This document shows positions 15,662-24,710 of a DNA stretch of 64,000 nucleotides, in pieces; within the stretch, counting starts at the first letter, position 1, and every line of letters begins with the position of its first letter. A program made the translations under genes and the position numbers. The notes beneath the pieces are model-generated. The model made no database searches and had not been told where the DNA came from. It saw nothing but the letters and a program-made list of their open reading frames with translations. Origin of the DNA: CAKZYD01 sp039814715 (lineage in GTDB: Bacteria; Pseudomonadota; Alphaproteobacteria; Sphingomonadales; CAKZYD01); NCBI GenBank assembly GCA_039814715.1, contig JBCCAR010000020.1, positions 1 through 64,000 of the forward strand, in the 5' to 3' direction.

Positions 15662-17155
15662 ATGATGTCATTTCGCCGCCGCTTTGCTGTTTGTTTGGCA
15701 CTCATCGGGCTGGGCGTTAGCGGCTGCACGACAAACCCAGCAACAGGCCAGAAAGAATTCACCCCCTTCATGAACCAAAGCGATGAAATTCGCCTGGGAA
15801 TGCAGGAACACCCAAAACTATTGCAGCAATTCGGCGGTGCTTATCGCGATCCCAAAGTGTCTGGATATGTAGCAGAGGTTGGGTCACGCCTGGCCGTTGA
15901 ATCAGAGCTGCCGGACCTTAAATTCACTTTTACGACGCTGGATTCAAAAGTCATCAATGCCTTTGCACTGCCAGGCGGGTATGTTTACATGTCGCGCGGC
16001 CTGCTTGCTTATATGAATGATGAAGCCGAGCTTGCGTCAGTCTTGGGCCATGAGATTGGCCATGTGACCGCGCGGCATTCTGCTAATCGCTACAACAAAT
16101 CCATGATGGCGCAGGTCCTTGGCGTGGGCGTTGGTATTGCAACGGGGAGCGGCGAGCTTGCCAATCTGGTTAATCAGAGCAGCCAGCTTTACCTGCTGTC
16201 ATATTCGCGCGGGCAAGAGCTGCAAGCCGATGAACTTGGCGTACGCTATATGAGCCGGGTTGGCTATGACCCCTTCGGTGCGCCGCGCATGCTGGAGACG
16301 TTGGGGGAAGCCTCAGAGTTAGATGCCAAGGCGTCAGGCCGATCAAACACAAATCAAACCCCAGCTTGGGCGCGTACACACCCGTTAACCTCAGAACGCG
16401 TCAGTGTGGCGCTGCGAGAAGCCCGCCAGGCCGCCGCGCGGGTACCAGAAAAGCTGCGCCGCCGCGACGAGCTGCTCAACGCCATCGATGGCATGCGCGT
16501 GGATGATGATCCGGCGCAAGGCATCATTGAAGGCCAAACCTTCAAGCATGGTCCGCTTGGTTTTGCGTTTACGGTGCCAGATGGCTTTGCCATGGAAAAT
16601 GGCTCCAGCGCTGTGCGGGCAGCCGGGCCAGGCAATTCTATGATTTTGTTTACTGGCGGCCGCGCAGCGTCAAACGATATGGCGCAGCATGCGCAAAGTG
16701 TGTTCCGCAGCTTGGCGGGAAATCAAGCGCCGCTCTTGTCGAATGTGCAGCGCGTGACAGTCAATGGGATGCCCGCTGCGACAGGCAACGCGCGCCTCAC
16801 CAGTGATGGCAACACTCTTGATCTACGCGTGGTCTCGATCGATTTTGGGAATTCGAGCGCTTATAGTTTCATTTTTGTGGCGCCGCCCAATTCCATGTCC
16901 CAGCTGAACCAGGCATTCCAGCGCGCGACCTATAGCTTTACCAAGCTTTCGAACCAGGAGCGTGCGGCTATCAAAGGGCGCGTTTTGAAAGTGGTGACTG
17001 TCCAGTCGGGTGACACAGCGCAAAGCTTAAGTCGCTATATGGCCTATAATGAATTGAAGCTCGATCGTTTCTTGGTGCTCAACGGGCTGGAGGAAAGTGG
17101 TGGCGCTGCCTTACAAGCGGGTGATCGCGTGAAATTAATCGTCTTAGATAACTGA
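15662..17155 (+). CDS. M48-family metalloprotease lipoprotein
   Basis: The 497-aa protein is a BepA/YfgC-like periplasmic protease. It has lipobox VSGC (Cys22), the zinc motif HEIGH at 130-134 and a downstream ELQADELG supplying the third ligand. Such enzymes degrade misassembled outer-membrane proteins. Residues of about 250-430 form an added domain instead of the TPR repeats of BepA, and the C-terminal ~55 residues (VVTVQSGDTAQSLSRYM...GDRVKLIVL) look LysM-like and may bind peptidoglycan. The ATG at 15662 has AAGGAG 10 bases upstream; the frame extends farther upstream inside the previous gene but is not coding there. Confidence 0.9.
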   Translation: MMSFRRRFAVCLALIGLGVSGCTTNPATGQKEFTPFMNQSDEIRLGMQEHPKLLQQFGGAYRDPKVSGYVAEVGSRLAVESELPDLKFTFTTLDSKVINAFALPGGYVYMSRGLLAYMNDEAELASVLGHEIGHVTARHSANRYNKSMMAQVLGVGVGIATGSGELANLVNQSSQLYLLSYSRGQELQADELGVRYMSRVGYDPFGAPRMLETLGEASELDAKASGRSNTNQTPAWARTHPLTSERVSVALREARQAAARVPEKLRRRDELLNAIDGMRVDDDPAQGIIEGQTFKHGPLGFAFTVPDGFAMENGSSAVRAAGPGNSMILFTGGRAASNDMAQHAQSVFRSLAGNQAPLLSNVQRVTVNGMPAATGNARLTSDGNTLDLRVVSIDFGNSSAYSFIFVAPPNSMSQLNQAFQRATYSFTKLSNQERAAIKGRVLKVVTVQSGDTAQSLSRYMAYNELKLDRFLVLNGLEESGGAALQAGDRVKLIVLDN

Positions 17156-17166
17156 TCACGTGTACC

Positions 17167-18018
17167 TTAGGTGATTTCGCGGAACTTAAAGCCGTATTCG
17201 CGGTAAATCAGAGCGAAAAATAGATTGCCAAATAAACGACGTTTGCCGCGTTTGCCGCGGGAAATAAAGAAGCCTTCGGGATGGTGATAGACGTCGGGCA
17301 GAATCTCCCGGCTGTCGATAATCAGCTTGTCTTTTTCTGCGCTACTCATCCCAGCTTTGACAGGCTTTTCGGGCTTAGGCCCCTGGGTGTTTGCGCGCAT
17401 GAACCAGATGAAAGACAAGATGAGCGCAAGCACGATGAAGCCGTTGATGACGATCAAGAACACCAGCCATGTTGGGATTTTGTTGGGGTCATCGCCTTGC
17501 AAAAGGCCTGGCAAATTACCGCTAGCGCCAAGATCAGGGCGCTTGGCAGCGCGCGGCTTGCTGTCTGCGGCCGGGCGTACTGTACCGCTGATCGCGTGGA
17601 TAACGCCGTCACCAGGATTAAAGTCGCCCACCATACCATCGCCGCCGAACACCAAAACACGGCCGCCTTGGTTGATGATTAGACCAAAATTTGGCTTGCC
17701 TGGGCACTTAATCTTCACGCGCTGCTCGTTGTTCTGCCTATAGAGAACTTGGAAATCCGTCACGCTGGTGCATATTTTGCCGCCGCGGCGCATCAGCTGC
17801 GTTAAACTGGCAGCAACGCTCGCTGTATCTTCGACGCGTAAGAGCTGTTGGTAGGTGGTGCGCGAGAGCGAGACACTTTGCGTGGTGGGGCTGGCCGTGT
17901 CCTGCGATGGGCGAAAGACAGGGTCTACCTGCGCGCTGGCAGGAAGGTTGAATGCCCAAGCTGCGAAGACAACTGCTGCAACACACACGCGAAAATGCTG
18001 TAGAACCTGCATGCACAT
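17167..18018 (-). CDS. exported membrane-anchored protein of unknown function
   Basis: The 283-aa product has an N-terminal signal peptide ending near ASAQ (about residue 30) and a periplasmic part of about 150 residues. That part contains two Cys (GGKICTSV and IKCPGK) that could form a disulfide. A single membrane helix follows (WLVFLIVINGFIVLALILSFIWFM), then a basic cytoplasmic tail with FFISRGKRGKRRLF. The tail continues as hydrophobic/aromatic residues. I do not recognise the family. It is convergent with the M48 gene, whose stop is 11 bp away, and divergent from sufE across a 157-bp region with a CtrA-like site. Confidence 0.8.
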   Translation of the reverse strand: MCMQVLQHFRVCVAAVVFAAWAFNLPASAQVDPVFRPSQDTASPTTQSVSLSRTTYQQLLRVEDTASVAASLTQLMRRGGKICTSVTDFQVLYRQNNEQRVKIKCPGKPNFGLIINQGGRVLVFGGDGMVGDFNPGDGVIHAISGTVRPAADSKPRAAKRPDLGASGNLPGLLQGDDPNKIPTWLVFLIVINGFIVLALILSFIWFMRANTQGPKPEKPVKAGMSSAEKDKLIIDSREILPDVYHHPEGFFISRGKRGKRRLFGNLFFALIYREYGFKFREIT

Positions 18019-18106
18019 ACCGTCTTAAAACTTACCTGCGCAACGCCCAAAGCGCGGCATTTTAGCCTGTTATCATTGATTGCGGATGTTTACAGCACTG
18101 ATCAAC

Positions 18107-18143
18107 TTAATCAAATGCTAACGGCTGCGCTAACCGGTTGACA
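18107..18143. promoter_or_regulatory. CtrA-like half-site pair and -35 element between divergent genes
   Basis: TTAA-N7-CTAAC at 18107-18122 differs by one base from the CtrA consensus TTAA-N7-TTAAC. A perfect -35 hexamer TTGACA lies at 18138-18143, but no good -10 follows at 17 bp. It could control the leftward membrane protein, sufE, or both. Confidence 0.4.
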
Positions 18144-18175
18144 ATTTCGTAGCTGTGGCGGCATCTAGCCAACCT

Positions 18176-18601
18176 ATGACCGAGAGTTTTGAAGACATCC
18201 GCGAGACCCTAGACCTCCTCGATGACTGGGAGGAACGATACCGCTATATTATCGACCTTGGGCGCAGCGTTCCCGCCTTTGAAGCTGCTTTAAAGGTGCC
18301 CGAGCTTAAGGTGCGCGGCTGTTCGAGCCAAGTCTGGATAAAGGGCGACTGGACCAGCGGTGGCGAGCTCAATTTGAGTGGCGACAGTGATGCACATATC
18401 GTGCGCGGCTTAATGGCTGTCTTATTCGCGCTGTTTTCAGGCAAAACGGCCCAGCAAGTCATCGGAATAGACGCCCGCGCTGAGCTTGATGCGCTAGGGC
18501 TCGCCAGCGCGCTCTCTCCTACGCGGACCAACGGGCTCTTCTCCATGGTTGAACGTATCCAAAGTCTCGCTCAAGCTGCTTTAGGGCCGGTTGAGCCATG
18601 A
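18176..18601 (+). CDS. sufE: SufE-family cysteine desulfuration protein
   Basis: SufE accepts persulfide sulfur from the desulfurase SufS for Fe-S cluster assembly in the cytoplasm. The 141-aa protein has the family landmarks DDWEERYRYIIDLGR and the acceptor Cys49 in VRGCSSQVW. The C-terminal helices follow normally. I prefer the ATG at 18176; a GTG seven codons earlier is also in frame, and neither has a clear ribosome site. The rest of the suf operon is not here. The stop overlaps the next gene start (ATGA). Confidence 0.93.
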   Translation: MTESFEDIRETLDLLDDWEERYRYIIDLGRSVPAFEAALKVPELKVRGCSSQVWIKGDWTSGGELNLSGDSDAHIVRGLMAVLFALFSGKTAQQVIGIDARAELDALGLASALSPTRTNGLFSMVERIQSLAQAALGPVEP

Positions 18602-19065
18602 CTGGAAAGAGCGGCGGTATTGGAACACTCAATCCCAAAGCCTTTGCCCAAGTCTTCATCGATGCAGTCCCGCAGTTAAAGGCCTTGAACGTCTCTTTTA
18701 TCAGCCTTGAGGACGGCAAAGCGCTTATCAAGCTTCCCTACGATGAGGCACTGGTTGGCTTTCCCGAGACAGGCGTGATTGCTGGCGGGGCTATTTACAC
18801 AGTGATGGATTCCGTTGCGGGGATTTCTGTTTTTGCAGCCCTTGGCAGCTTTATGCCCATGGCGACACTTGATTTGCGCATCGACTACCTCAAGCCCGCC
18901 ACGCCGCATGAAGATATTTTTGGCGAAGCGCGCTGCTATAAACTCACCCGCAAGGTGGCGTTTGTGCGCGGCAGAGCCCATCACGGCGACAGCGAAAACC
19001 CCATCGCGCATATCACCGGGACTTTCTTTATTGAGCGTCCGTCTGAAAGTGAAAGTGCGCCATGA
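18598..19065 (+). CDS. hotdog-fold thioesterase, PaaI family (first of pair)
   Basis: The 155-aa protein shows the PaaI-type hotdog thioesterase pattern: a long helix facing VIAGGAIYTVMDSVAGIS (with Gly-Gly-x-x-x-x-x-x-Asp, the active-site arrangement), then ATLDLRIDYLKPA. These enzymes hydrolyse acyl-CoA or aryl-CoA thioesters in the cytoplasm. The substrate cannot be told. It overlaps sufE by ATGA upstream and the second hotdog gene by ATGA downstream. Confidence 0.9.
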   Translation: MTGKSGGIGTLNPKAFAQVFIDAVPQLKALNVSFISLEDGKALIKLPYDEALVGFPETGVIAGGAIYTVMDSVAGISVFAALGSFMPMATLDLRIDYLKPATPHEDIFGEARCYKLTRKVAFVRGRAHHGDSENPIAHITGTFFIERPSESESAP

Positions 19066-19520
19066 TCGCGCTTTTAGCAGATATAGACGCTGTTCTGCGC
19101 GGGGAAAAAACTGCGCATGTCATCACCAGCATTCCCTACGCGACGTTTCTAGGCCTGCGTATCTGCAAAGATGTGGATGGCGCGCTTGCGGTAGAGATGC
19201 CGTATAAAGAAGCCCTGATCGGTTCCCCGCGCCCCCCGCGCATTCACGGAGGGACCATTGGCGCCTTGCTCGAATTTGCTGGAACGATTGCAGTGGCCAG
19301 AGCCGCGCGAGATGACACTGATCAAGCACTTGGCACGTTGCCAAAACCGATTGGCATCACCATTGAATACATGCGCGGTGGCGCGCCGGAGGATATTATG
19401 GCCAGCGCGCAGGTGCTGCGCCTTGGCCGCCGTATCGCGAATGTCCGCGCCACCGCATGGCAGGAGCGCAAGGACAAGCCGAACGCAACGGCAACCATGC
19501 ATTTCCTGATGCCCGGCTAA
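19062..19520 (+). CDS. hotdog-fold thioesterase, PaaI family (second of pair)
   Basis: The 152-aa protein is a diverged paralogue of the preceding one: PRIHGGTIGALLEFAGTIA takes the helix position and IGITIEYMRGGAP the following strand. Where the first copy has Asp in the catalytic helix, this one has Glu (LLEFAG), as in other thioesterase clades. Tandem different hotdog proteins often form hetero-oligomers, but this is inference. It is coupled to the upstream gene by an ATGA overlap and ends 7 bp before the convergent transporter gene. Confidence 0.88.
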   Translation: MIALLADIDAVLRGEKTAHVITSIPYATFLGLRICKDVDGALAVEMPYKEALIGSPRPPRIHGGTIGALLEFAGTIAVARAARDDTDQALGTLPKPIGITIEYMRGGAPEDIMASAQVLRLGRRIANVRATAWQERKDKPNATATMHFLMPG

Positions 19521-19527
19521 ACATGCT

Positions 19528-20892
19528 CTAAAGGGAAATAATGCCAGTCACACTCAAAAAGATCAGCGTGATCGCGATGGGACAGATGACGCCTAGCAGC
19601 CCATAAATTCTCGCAAAAAAGCTATCTGAAACGCTGGAAAGCTCTTGGCGAACAGTTGCATAGCGCAGCCGCCAGCCCACAAAGATCGCAACAAGAAGCC
19701 CGCCCAGAGGCATCAAAATATTGTTGGTGAGAAAGTCGACATTGTCGAAAAACGTACGCCCGGCAACTGTGTAGTCTTTCCATTCGTTGAACGAGAAAAC
19801 GCTGCCAAGGCCTAACAGGAATGCAGCGATACCAACACAGACGGCAGCCTTTACCCTAGGGACATGATGTCGTTCCTTAAGATAGGAGACCATCGGTTCC
19901 ATCATGGAGATAGACGATGTGATGGCCGCAATGGCCAGCAACAGAAAGAACAAGAGCCCGAAAATCACTCCCCCTGGCATTTGCGCAAAGGCAATCGGCA
20001 GTGTTTGGAAGATAAGCCCAGGGCCTGATCCCACATCCAGCTTATACGCGAAAACAAGCGGGAAAATTGCCAGTCCAGCGAGTAAAGCGACCAGTGTGTC
20101 AGCTGCGCCAATGATAATGGCCGAGCGCGGGATGGAGACCGATTTAGGCAAATAGGAGCCGTAAGCCATGACAGCCCCAAGGCCCAGCGATAAAGAAAAG
20201 AAGGCTTGGCCGAGCGCCTGAATGATCACGTTTGGTGTGAGCTTGGAAAAATCGGGCTTAAACAAAAAGGCCAGCGCTTGGCGCGCTTCACCTGCAATCA
20301 GGGCGTAGCACACGAGTATCAGCAATAATGCAAACAAGGCGGGCATCAGATAGGACACGGCCTTTTCGATGCCATCGGTGACGCCGCGCGCTGTGATGAA
20401 GACCGTGATGGCGATGAACAACAAGTGCCAGATCGCCATTCGCGGCCATGAGCCAATCAGCCCTTCGAAAACGTCTCCAGACGTCTGTGCGGTCACGCTA
20501 GATGTAACGCCGGTGACAGTTTTTAAGATGTAATCAAAGGTCCAACCGGCGATGACACTGTAAAAGCTGAGGACGAGAAAGGCGCCAATTACGCCCATCC
20601 AGCCGATCAGGCTCCACCAGCCAGAGCGGCCTTCCTCAAAAGCGATGTTAGAGACAGCAACAGGCGGAGAGGCCTGGCCGCGCCGGCCAAGGGTGAGTTC
20701 GCCAATCATCACTGGTACGCCAATGATGAAAACAAAGCCGAGATAGACCAGAACAAAGGCTCCGCCTCCGCCTTGGCCAGCTTCATATGGGAATTTCCAA
20801 ATGTTACCGAGCCCAACAGCGCTGCCAATGGCGGCAAGAATAAAGGTCCAGCCCGATGACCAGCTTTCATGCTCTGATGCTGCTTGCGCCAT
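19528..20892 (-). CDS. sodium-dependent neurotransmitter:sodium symporter family transporter
   Basis: The 454-aa inner-membrane protein is an SNF/NSS-family carrier. The N-terminal WTFILAAIGSAVGLGNIWKF is the TM1 signature with the unwound Gly segment that binds substrate and Na+; GGGAFVLVYL (TM2) follows. About 11-12 hydrophobic segments can be counted. Bacterial members (LeuT, MhsT, Tyt1) import amino acids with Na+. The substrate is not predictable. The gene stands alone between convergent thioesterase genes and the J-domain gene. Confidence 0.93.
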   Translation of the reverse strand: MAQAASEHESWSSGWTFILAAIGSAVGLGNIWKFPYEAGQGGGGAFVLVYLGFVFIIGVPVMIGELTLGRRGQASPPVAVSNIAFEEGRSGWWSLIGWMGVIGAFLVLSFYSVIAGWTFDYILKTVTGVTSSVTAQTSGDVFEGLIGSWPRMAIWHLLFIAITVFITARGVTDGIEKAVSYLMPALFALLLILVCYALIAGEARQALAFLFKPDFSKLTPNVIIQALGQAFFSLSLGLGAVMAYGSYLPKSVSIPRSAIIIGAADTLVALLAGLAIFPLVFAYKLDVGSGPGLIFQTLPIAFAQMPGGVIFGLLFFLLLAIAAITSSISMMEPMVSYLKERHHVPRVKAAVCVGIAAFLLGLGSVFSFNEWKDYTVAGRTFFDNVDFLTNNILMPLGGLLVAIFVGWRLRYATVRQELSSVSDSFFARIYGLLGVICPIAITLIFLSVTGIISL

Positions 20893-20951
20893 AGTCTATT
20901 GCCGCTCCGTGATGTCTTCAAAGACGCACCATAGCGGCTTCAGCGGCGTGA

Positions 20952-21455
20952 TCAATCTTGGCTGTTTAAAACCTCATAAGCATTTTGCACTTCATGAAAG
21001 CGCTTGGCAGCGAGAGGGTCGCCATCATTGATATCTGGGTGATATTGCTTCACCAGCTTTCGGTATTGCACTTTGATCTCGTCCTTGGTGGCGCTCATGG
21101 GAAGCTCCAGCGCGGTGAGAGCCTCTTCTTGCAGTGTGGTGGCGCCAGGGCTCATCCACTCCCAAGCCGATGAGCGGGCGTAGCCATTTGCGGTGCGTTG
21201 TTCTTCTCTTGCGCGTTCACGCGCTTCTTCCGCGCTTAAGCCTTCAAAATAGTTCCAGTTGCGATTGTATTGCGCTGCATGGGGCTCGCAAAACCACCAA
21301 TAATCCCGAGAGTTTGGAGATTTGGGCGCTCGATGCTCGCCGCGCTCGGTGCAGCCTGCACGGTCGCACAGCCGCACTGTTGTTGCATCCTGCGCCTTGC
21401 CATAGTCACCCCAGCGGGGAAAACCCCAGGACTTACGGTTATTTTGCACCATCAC
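20952..21455 (-). CDS. J-domain (DnaJ-like) protein
   Basis: The 167-aa protein ends in a J domain of about 60 residues with the Hsp70-stimulating HPD motif (KQYHPDIN) and the terminal FHEVQNAYEVLNS. The N-terminal ~100 residues include four Cys/His positions (LCDRAGCTERGEHRAP and WWFCEPHAAQYN), suggesting a small zinc site. This J-protein type is conserved in alphaproteobacteria, usually beside cobST or bolA; neither is present here. It would recruit DnaK to a specific client, identity unknown. Confidence 0.9.
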   Translation of the reverse strand: MMVQNNRKSWGFPRWGDYGKAQDATTVRLCDRAGCTERGEHRAPKSPNSRDYWWFCEPHAAQYNRNWNYFEGLSAEEARERAREEQRTANGYARSSAWEWMSPGATTLQEEALTALELPMSATKDEIKVQYRKLVKQYHPDINDGDPLAAKRFHEVQNAYEVLNSQD

Positions 21456-21940
21456 TCACTGCTACGTTGTCTCATTGCTGCCCTTGTGGCGCGGTTCTTT
21501 ACTTTTCATATCGCGCGCTTGAGCGGAAGGGCAAATATGACCGCAGGGGCCTGTTTTCGTGATAGAGGTGTTTCTTGGTTAGAGTAGCCGCAGGTAGACC
21601 ATGGTAGATGAAATATCTTGCTTACGCTTTGATATGGGGAGCGGCGCGCCCGGCGGTTGATTGCGCCGCAACTCGGTCGAGCACAAACGGTTTTGTTTTG
21701 TCCCGCTGCGAAGGGATAAGGGCATGCGTTCGATGGTTTTAACTGGACGCGTTTTGTCTATCGCTTTGCCAATCATGCCAATTTCTTGAACTGCGCGCAT
21801 CGCCATGCCTTGTTTCTCAACTTGCAAATCATGATACTGCGCTAAGATTAAAGCTTCGTTGGCGTGGGCAAGCCTGCCTTTCTTTGGGCATAATGGCTGC
21901 TTAGCAAGCATAAACGGCGGCAGTTGGAAGGGGTTTTGCT
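21456..21940. other. long intergenic region before chvI with one doubtful ORF
   Basis: About 485 bp separate the divergent J-domain gene and chvI. A leftward open frame of 110 codons (21579-21911) exists. It lacks a ribosome site, its C-terminal half has an unconvincing composition, and I know no family, so I do not list it as a gene. The region must contain the chvI promoter. No clear operator, RNA gene or repeat was found. Confidence 0.4.
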
Positions 21941-22642
21941 ATGAGCGCGCATATCGCTTTGGTGGATGATGATAAGAATATTTTGACCTCAGTTGCTATT
22001 GCTCTGCGCAATGAAGGGTTCAAAGTTAAAACCTATTCGGATGGGGCAAGCGGCCTGGAAGGGCTGAAATCAGACCCGCCCGATCTTGCTGTTCTTGATA
22101 TTAAGATGCCGCGCATGGACGGTATGGAGATGCTGCGCCGGCTGCGTCAAGAGTCGAACCTGCCGGTCATCTTTCTCACCTCCAAAGACGATGAGATTGA
22201 CGAGGTCTTAGGCCTGAAAATGGGCGCTGATGATTATATCGGAAAGCCGTTTTCGCAGCGTTTGCTGATAGAACGTATCCGCACGATCCTTCGGCGTTCA
22301 GGAATGGCAAAAGCAGGTGAAGAGGACGCGGCCAGCGAGGGTAGCTTTAGCCGCGGTAAACTTATTATGGACCCCGAGCGCCACCATGTGGCCTGGGACA
22401 GTAAGACTGTGCAGCTCACGGTGACTGAGTTCCTTATTTTGCAATCTCTTGCGCAGCGCCCGGGTTACGTTAAAAGCCGGGACCAGTTGATGGACGCAGC
22501 TTATGCTGATGATGTCTACGTCGACGACCGTACTATCGATAGCCATATCAAGCGGCTGCGCAAAAAATTCCGCGTTGTCGACGCCACGTTTGATGGCATC
22601 GAGACGCTCTATGGTGTTGGCTATAAATACACCGAAGCTTAG
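21941..22642 (+). CDS. chvI: response regulator of the ChvG-ChvI system
   Basis: ChvI is an OmpR-family regulator that in Rhizobiales and Caulobacter controls envelope, exopolysaccharide and acid-stress genes. The 233-aa protein has a receiver domain (phospho-acceptor Asp53 in AVLDIKMPRMDG, Lys in IGKPF) and a C-terminal winged helix (about 130-230) ending DSHIKRLRKKFR...GVGYKY. The partner kinase starts 12 bp after its stop. Its place just before chvG-hprK-rapZ-PTS is a conserved alphaproteobacterial arrangement. Confidence 0.95.
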   Translation: MSAHIALVDDDKNILTSVAIALRNEGFKVKTYSDGASGLEGLKSDPPDLAVLDIKMPRMDGMEMLRRLRQESNLPVIFLTSKDDEIDEVLGLKMGADDYIGKPFSQRLLIERIRTILRRSGMAKAGEEDAASEGSFSRGKLIMDPERHHVAWDSKTVQLTVTEFLILQSLAQRPGYVKSRDQLMDAAYADDVYVDDRTIDSHIKRLRKKFRVVDATFDGIETLYGVGYKYTEA

Positions 22643-22654
22643 CCAACCGTTGGC

Positions 22655-24229
22655 ATGAAACAGCCGCGCCGCCGCTACTTATCGCCTATTACGCTTCGTA
22701 TTCTGGCGATCAATGCGCTTGCGCTTGCCATTTTAGGCGGCGGCCTTTTGTACCTCGATCAGTTCCGCGGGAAACTGGCTGCTGCGCGTTTGACAGAACT
22801 TACCAGCCAAGCACGGATTATCTCTGGCGCTTTAGGCGAGGCGGCGACCCGTGCGGACGACGATGGCGCGCTCGATGTGGCCCAGGCCCGGCGTATTGTG
22901 CGGCGGCTTGTCGGGGCAAATCAGAGCATGCGCGCGCGCATTTTTGATGGCAGCGGCGAATTGGTGGCAGACAGCCGTTTCATGTTTCTTGGTCGCAGTG
23001 TTATTGCCACGGAATTGCCGCCCCCTTATGAAAAGCAGCCGATGGTTCGCAGATGGCTTGATAACGTCCAATCATGGGTCGCCAGTCTCGTGCGTCAATC
23101 TGATTTGCCGCCTTATGTTGAAAAGCCCATCCAACGCGCGAGTGACTATCCAGAAGTGACCTTCGCTTTGCGCGGTGATACGTCTACGCAGGTGCGCGCG
23201 GGGCCAGACCAGGCTGAAATCTTATCTGTCGCTGTGCCGGTGCAGCGTCTTCGGCGCGTTCTTGGCGCATTGCTGCTCACCGCTGATACGAGCGATATCG
23301 AAGCTTTGGTGCGCGCCGAGCAAGAAAGCATTCTGATTATTTTTGCCTTAGCGCTGGCGGTCACGCTCATTTTGTCGCTGTTTTTAGCGCGCACGATTGC
23401 GCGGCCTTTACAAAAGCTCGCAGACGCCGCAAGCACCTTAGAACAGGCGCCTGAACGCCAGGTCCGTTTGCCAGATTACTCCGGCCGCGGCGATGAAATC
23501 GGCGACTTAAGCCGTGCGCTGACCAGTATGACTGGTGCGCTCTATAAGCAGCTGGAAGCCGTGGAGAGTTTCGCAGCTGATGTGGCGCACGAGATTAAAA
23601 ACCCATTGTCTTCCTTGCGGAGTGCAGCGGAAACACTGGAACGCAGCAGCGATGAAGAAACCCAGAAAGCACTGCTCCCATTGTTGATAGAAGATGTGCG
23701 CCGCTTGGATCGCCTCATTACTGACATTTCCACGGCCTCGCGCCTTGATGCAGAACTTTCCCGAGCGCAAATGACGCCGATCCCACTTGCGGACTTGGTT
23801 GGTGCTATTTGCGGGATTTATCAAACGCTAGATGACGGCAACGCGCCCGTTCAGAGTGATTTTGGGGAAGGCGCTTTTGAAGTGATGGGAATCGAATCAC
23901 GCCTTGGACAAGTGGTCCGCAATCTTATTGAAAACGCGCGTTCTTTCTCTCCAGTCGATAAAGCGGTTGTCTTGAGCGTGCGCCGCAATGGGCGTAATGT
24001 GCTTCTGCGCGTCGAAGATCGCGGCCCCGGCATTCCAGAGGACGGCTTGCCGAAAATATTTGATCGTTTTTATACGGAAAGACCTGAAAGTGAGGCTTTT
24101 GGCACGCATTCGGGCCTTGGTCTGTCTATTTCAAAGCAAATCGTCGAAGCCCATGGCGGGCGTATTGCCGCCTTCAACCGCGATGGCGGCGGCGCACGCT
24201 TTGAGGTCTCTTTGCCGGCTACGGCATAA
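22655..24229 (+). CDS. chvG: sensor histidine kinase of the ChvG-ChvI system
   Basis: The 524-aa inner-membrane kinase has an N-terminal helix (LRILAINALALAILGGGLLYL), a periplasmic sensor part to about residue 220, and a second helix (ILIIFALALAVTLILSLFLA). A HAMP domain follows, then the H-box FAADVAHEIKNP with His312 and an HATPase domain (NLIENARSFSP, DRGPGIP, GLGLSISKQIVEAHGG). In relatives the periplasmic inhibitor ExoR holds the kinase off; no exoR gene is visible here. It follows chvI at 12 bp and precedes hprK, tying cell-envelope sensing to the PTS chain. Confidence 0.95.
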   Translation: MKQPRRRYLSPITLRILAINALALAILGGGLLYLDQFRGKLAAARLTELTSQARIISGALGEAATRADDDGALDVAQARRIVRRLVGANQSMRARIFDGSGELVADSRFMFLGRSVIATELPPPYEKQPMVRRWLDNVQSWVASLVRQSDLPPYVEKPIQRASDYPEVTFALRGDTSTQVRAGPDQAEILSVAVPVQRLRRVLGALLLTADTSDIEALVRAEQESILIIFALALAVTLILSLFLARTIARPLQKLADAASTLEQAPERQVRLPDYSGRGDEIGDLSRALTSMTGALYKQLEAVESFAADVAHEIKNPLSSLRSAAETLERSSDEETQKALLPLLIEDVRRLDRLITDISTASRLDAELSRAQMTPIPLADLVGAICGIYQTLDDGNAPVQSDFGEGAFEVMGIESRLGQVVRNLIENARSFSPVDKAVVLSVRRNGRNVLLRVEDRGPGIPEDGLPKIFDRFYTERPESEAFGTHSGLGLSISKQIVEAHGGRIAAFNRDGGGARFEVSLPATA

Positions 24230-24290
24230 CGGCGGTGCCTTAATCGACAATGCGCTTGACCTCATCCAGCGGCGCGCGGACACTCACTTC

Positions 24291-24710
24291 ATGGCTCATC
24301 TCCTTCACGCGACCGCTATCTGCATTGATGCAAAAGGTGTTCTTATAACCGGCCCATCGGGCGCGGGTAAATCTGACCTTGCGCTGCGTTTAATCGAGAT
24401 GGGCGCGGTGTTGATTGGCGATGACGCTGTTGTTTTGGAAGACGGATATTTGCGTGCGCCTTCACGTTTGCGCGGTAAGATCGAAGCGCGCGGCGTCGGG
24501 ATCATCAGCGTACCCCATCTTGCAAAGCCAGTTGCACTCAAGCTGGAAGTGATTTTGGGCCAAGCCGGGGATATCGCGCGCCTGCCCGATTACGCGGCTG
24601 GGCAATATGCCTGCCCCGCCATGTCTCTAAACCCTTTCGAGGCGTCAGCCCCGCTGAAAGTACGCCACGCCGCCAGCCAGCTTTCCGCGCTTGTTAAGGC
24701 GGCGTCATGA
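24291..24710 (+). CDS. hprK: HPr kinase/phosphorylase, short alphaproteobacterial form
   Basis: HprK phosphorylates HPr on a serine and so sets the activity of the PTS. The 139-aa protein comprises only the C-terminal catalytic domain of Firmicute HprK: Walker A GPSGAGKS (21-28), GDDAVVLEDG with the catalytic Asp pair, and RGKIEARGVGII (the HprK signature). The N-terminal regulatory domain is absent, as usual in this class. I chose the ATG at 24291 for MAHLLHATAICID. It lies 61 bp after chvG and overlaps rapZ by ATGA. Confidence 0.93.
   Translation: MAHLLHATAICIDAKGVLITGPSGAGKSDLALRLIEMGAVLIGDDAVVLEDGYLRAPSRLRGKIEARGVGIISVPHLAKPVALKLEVILGQAGDIARLPDYAAGQYACPAMSLNPFEASAPLKVRHAASQLSALVKAAS

Noticed and set aside
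21579..21911. Leftward 110-codon frame before chvI.
   Set aside because: There is no ribosome site, no known motif, and an unconvincing composition in the C-terminal half. It may still be real, but I cannot support it.
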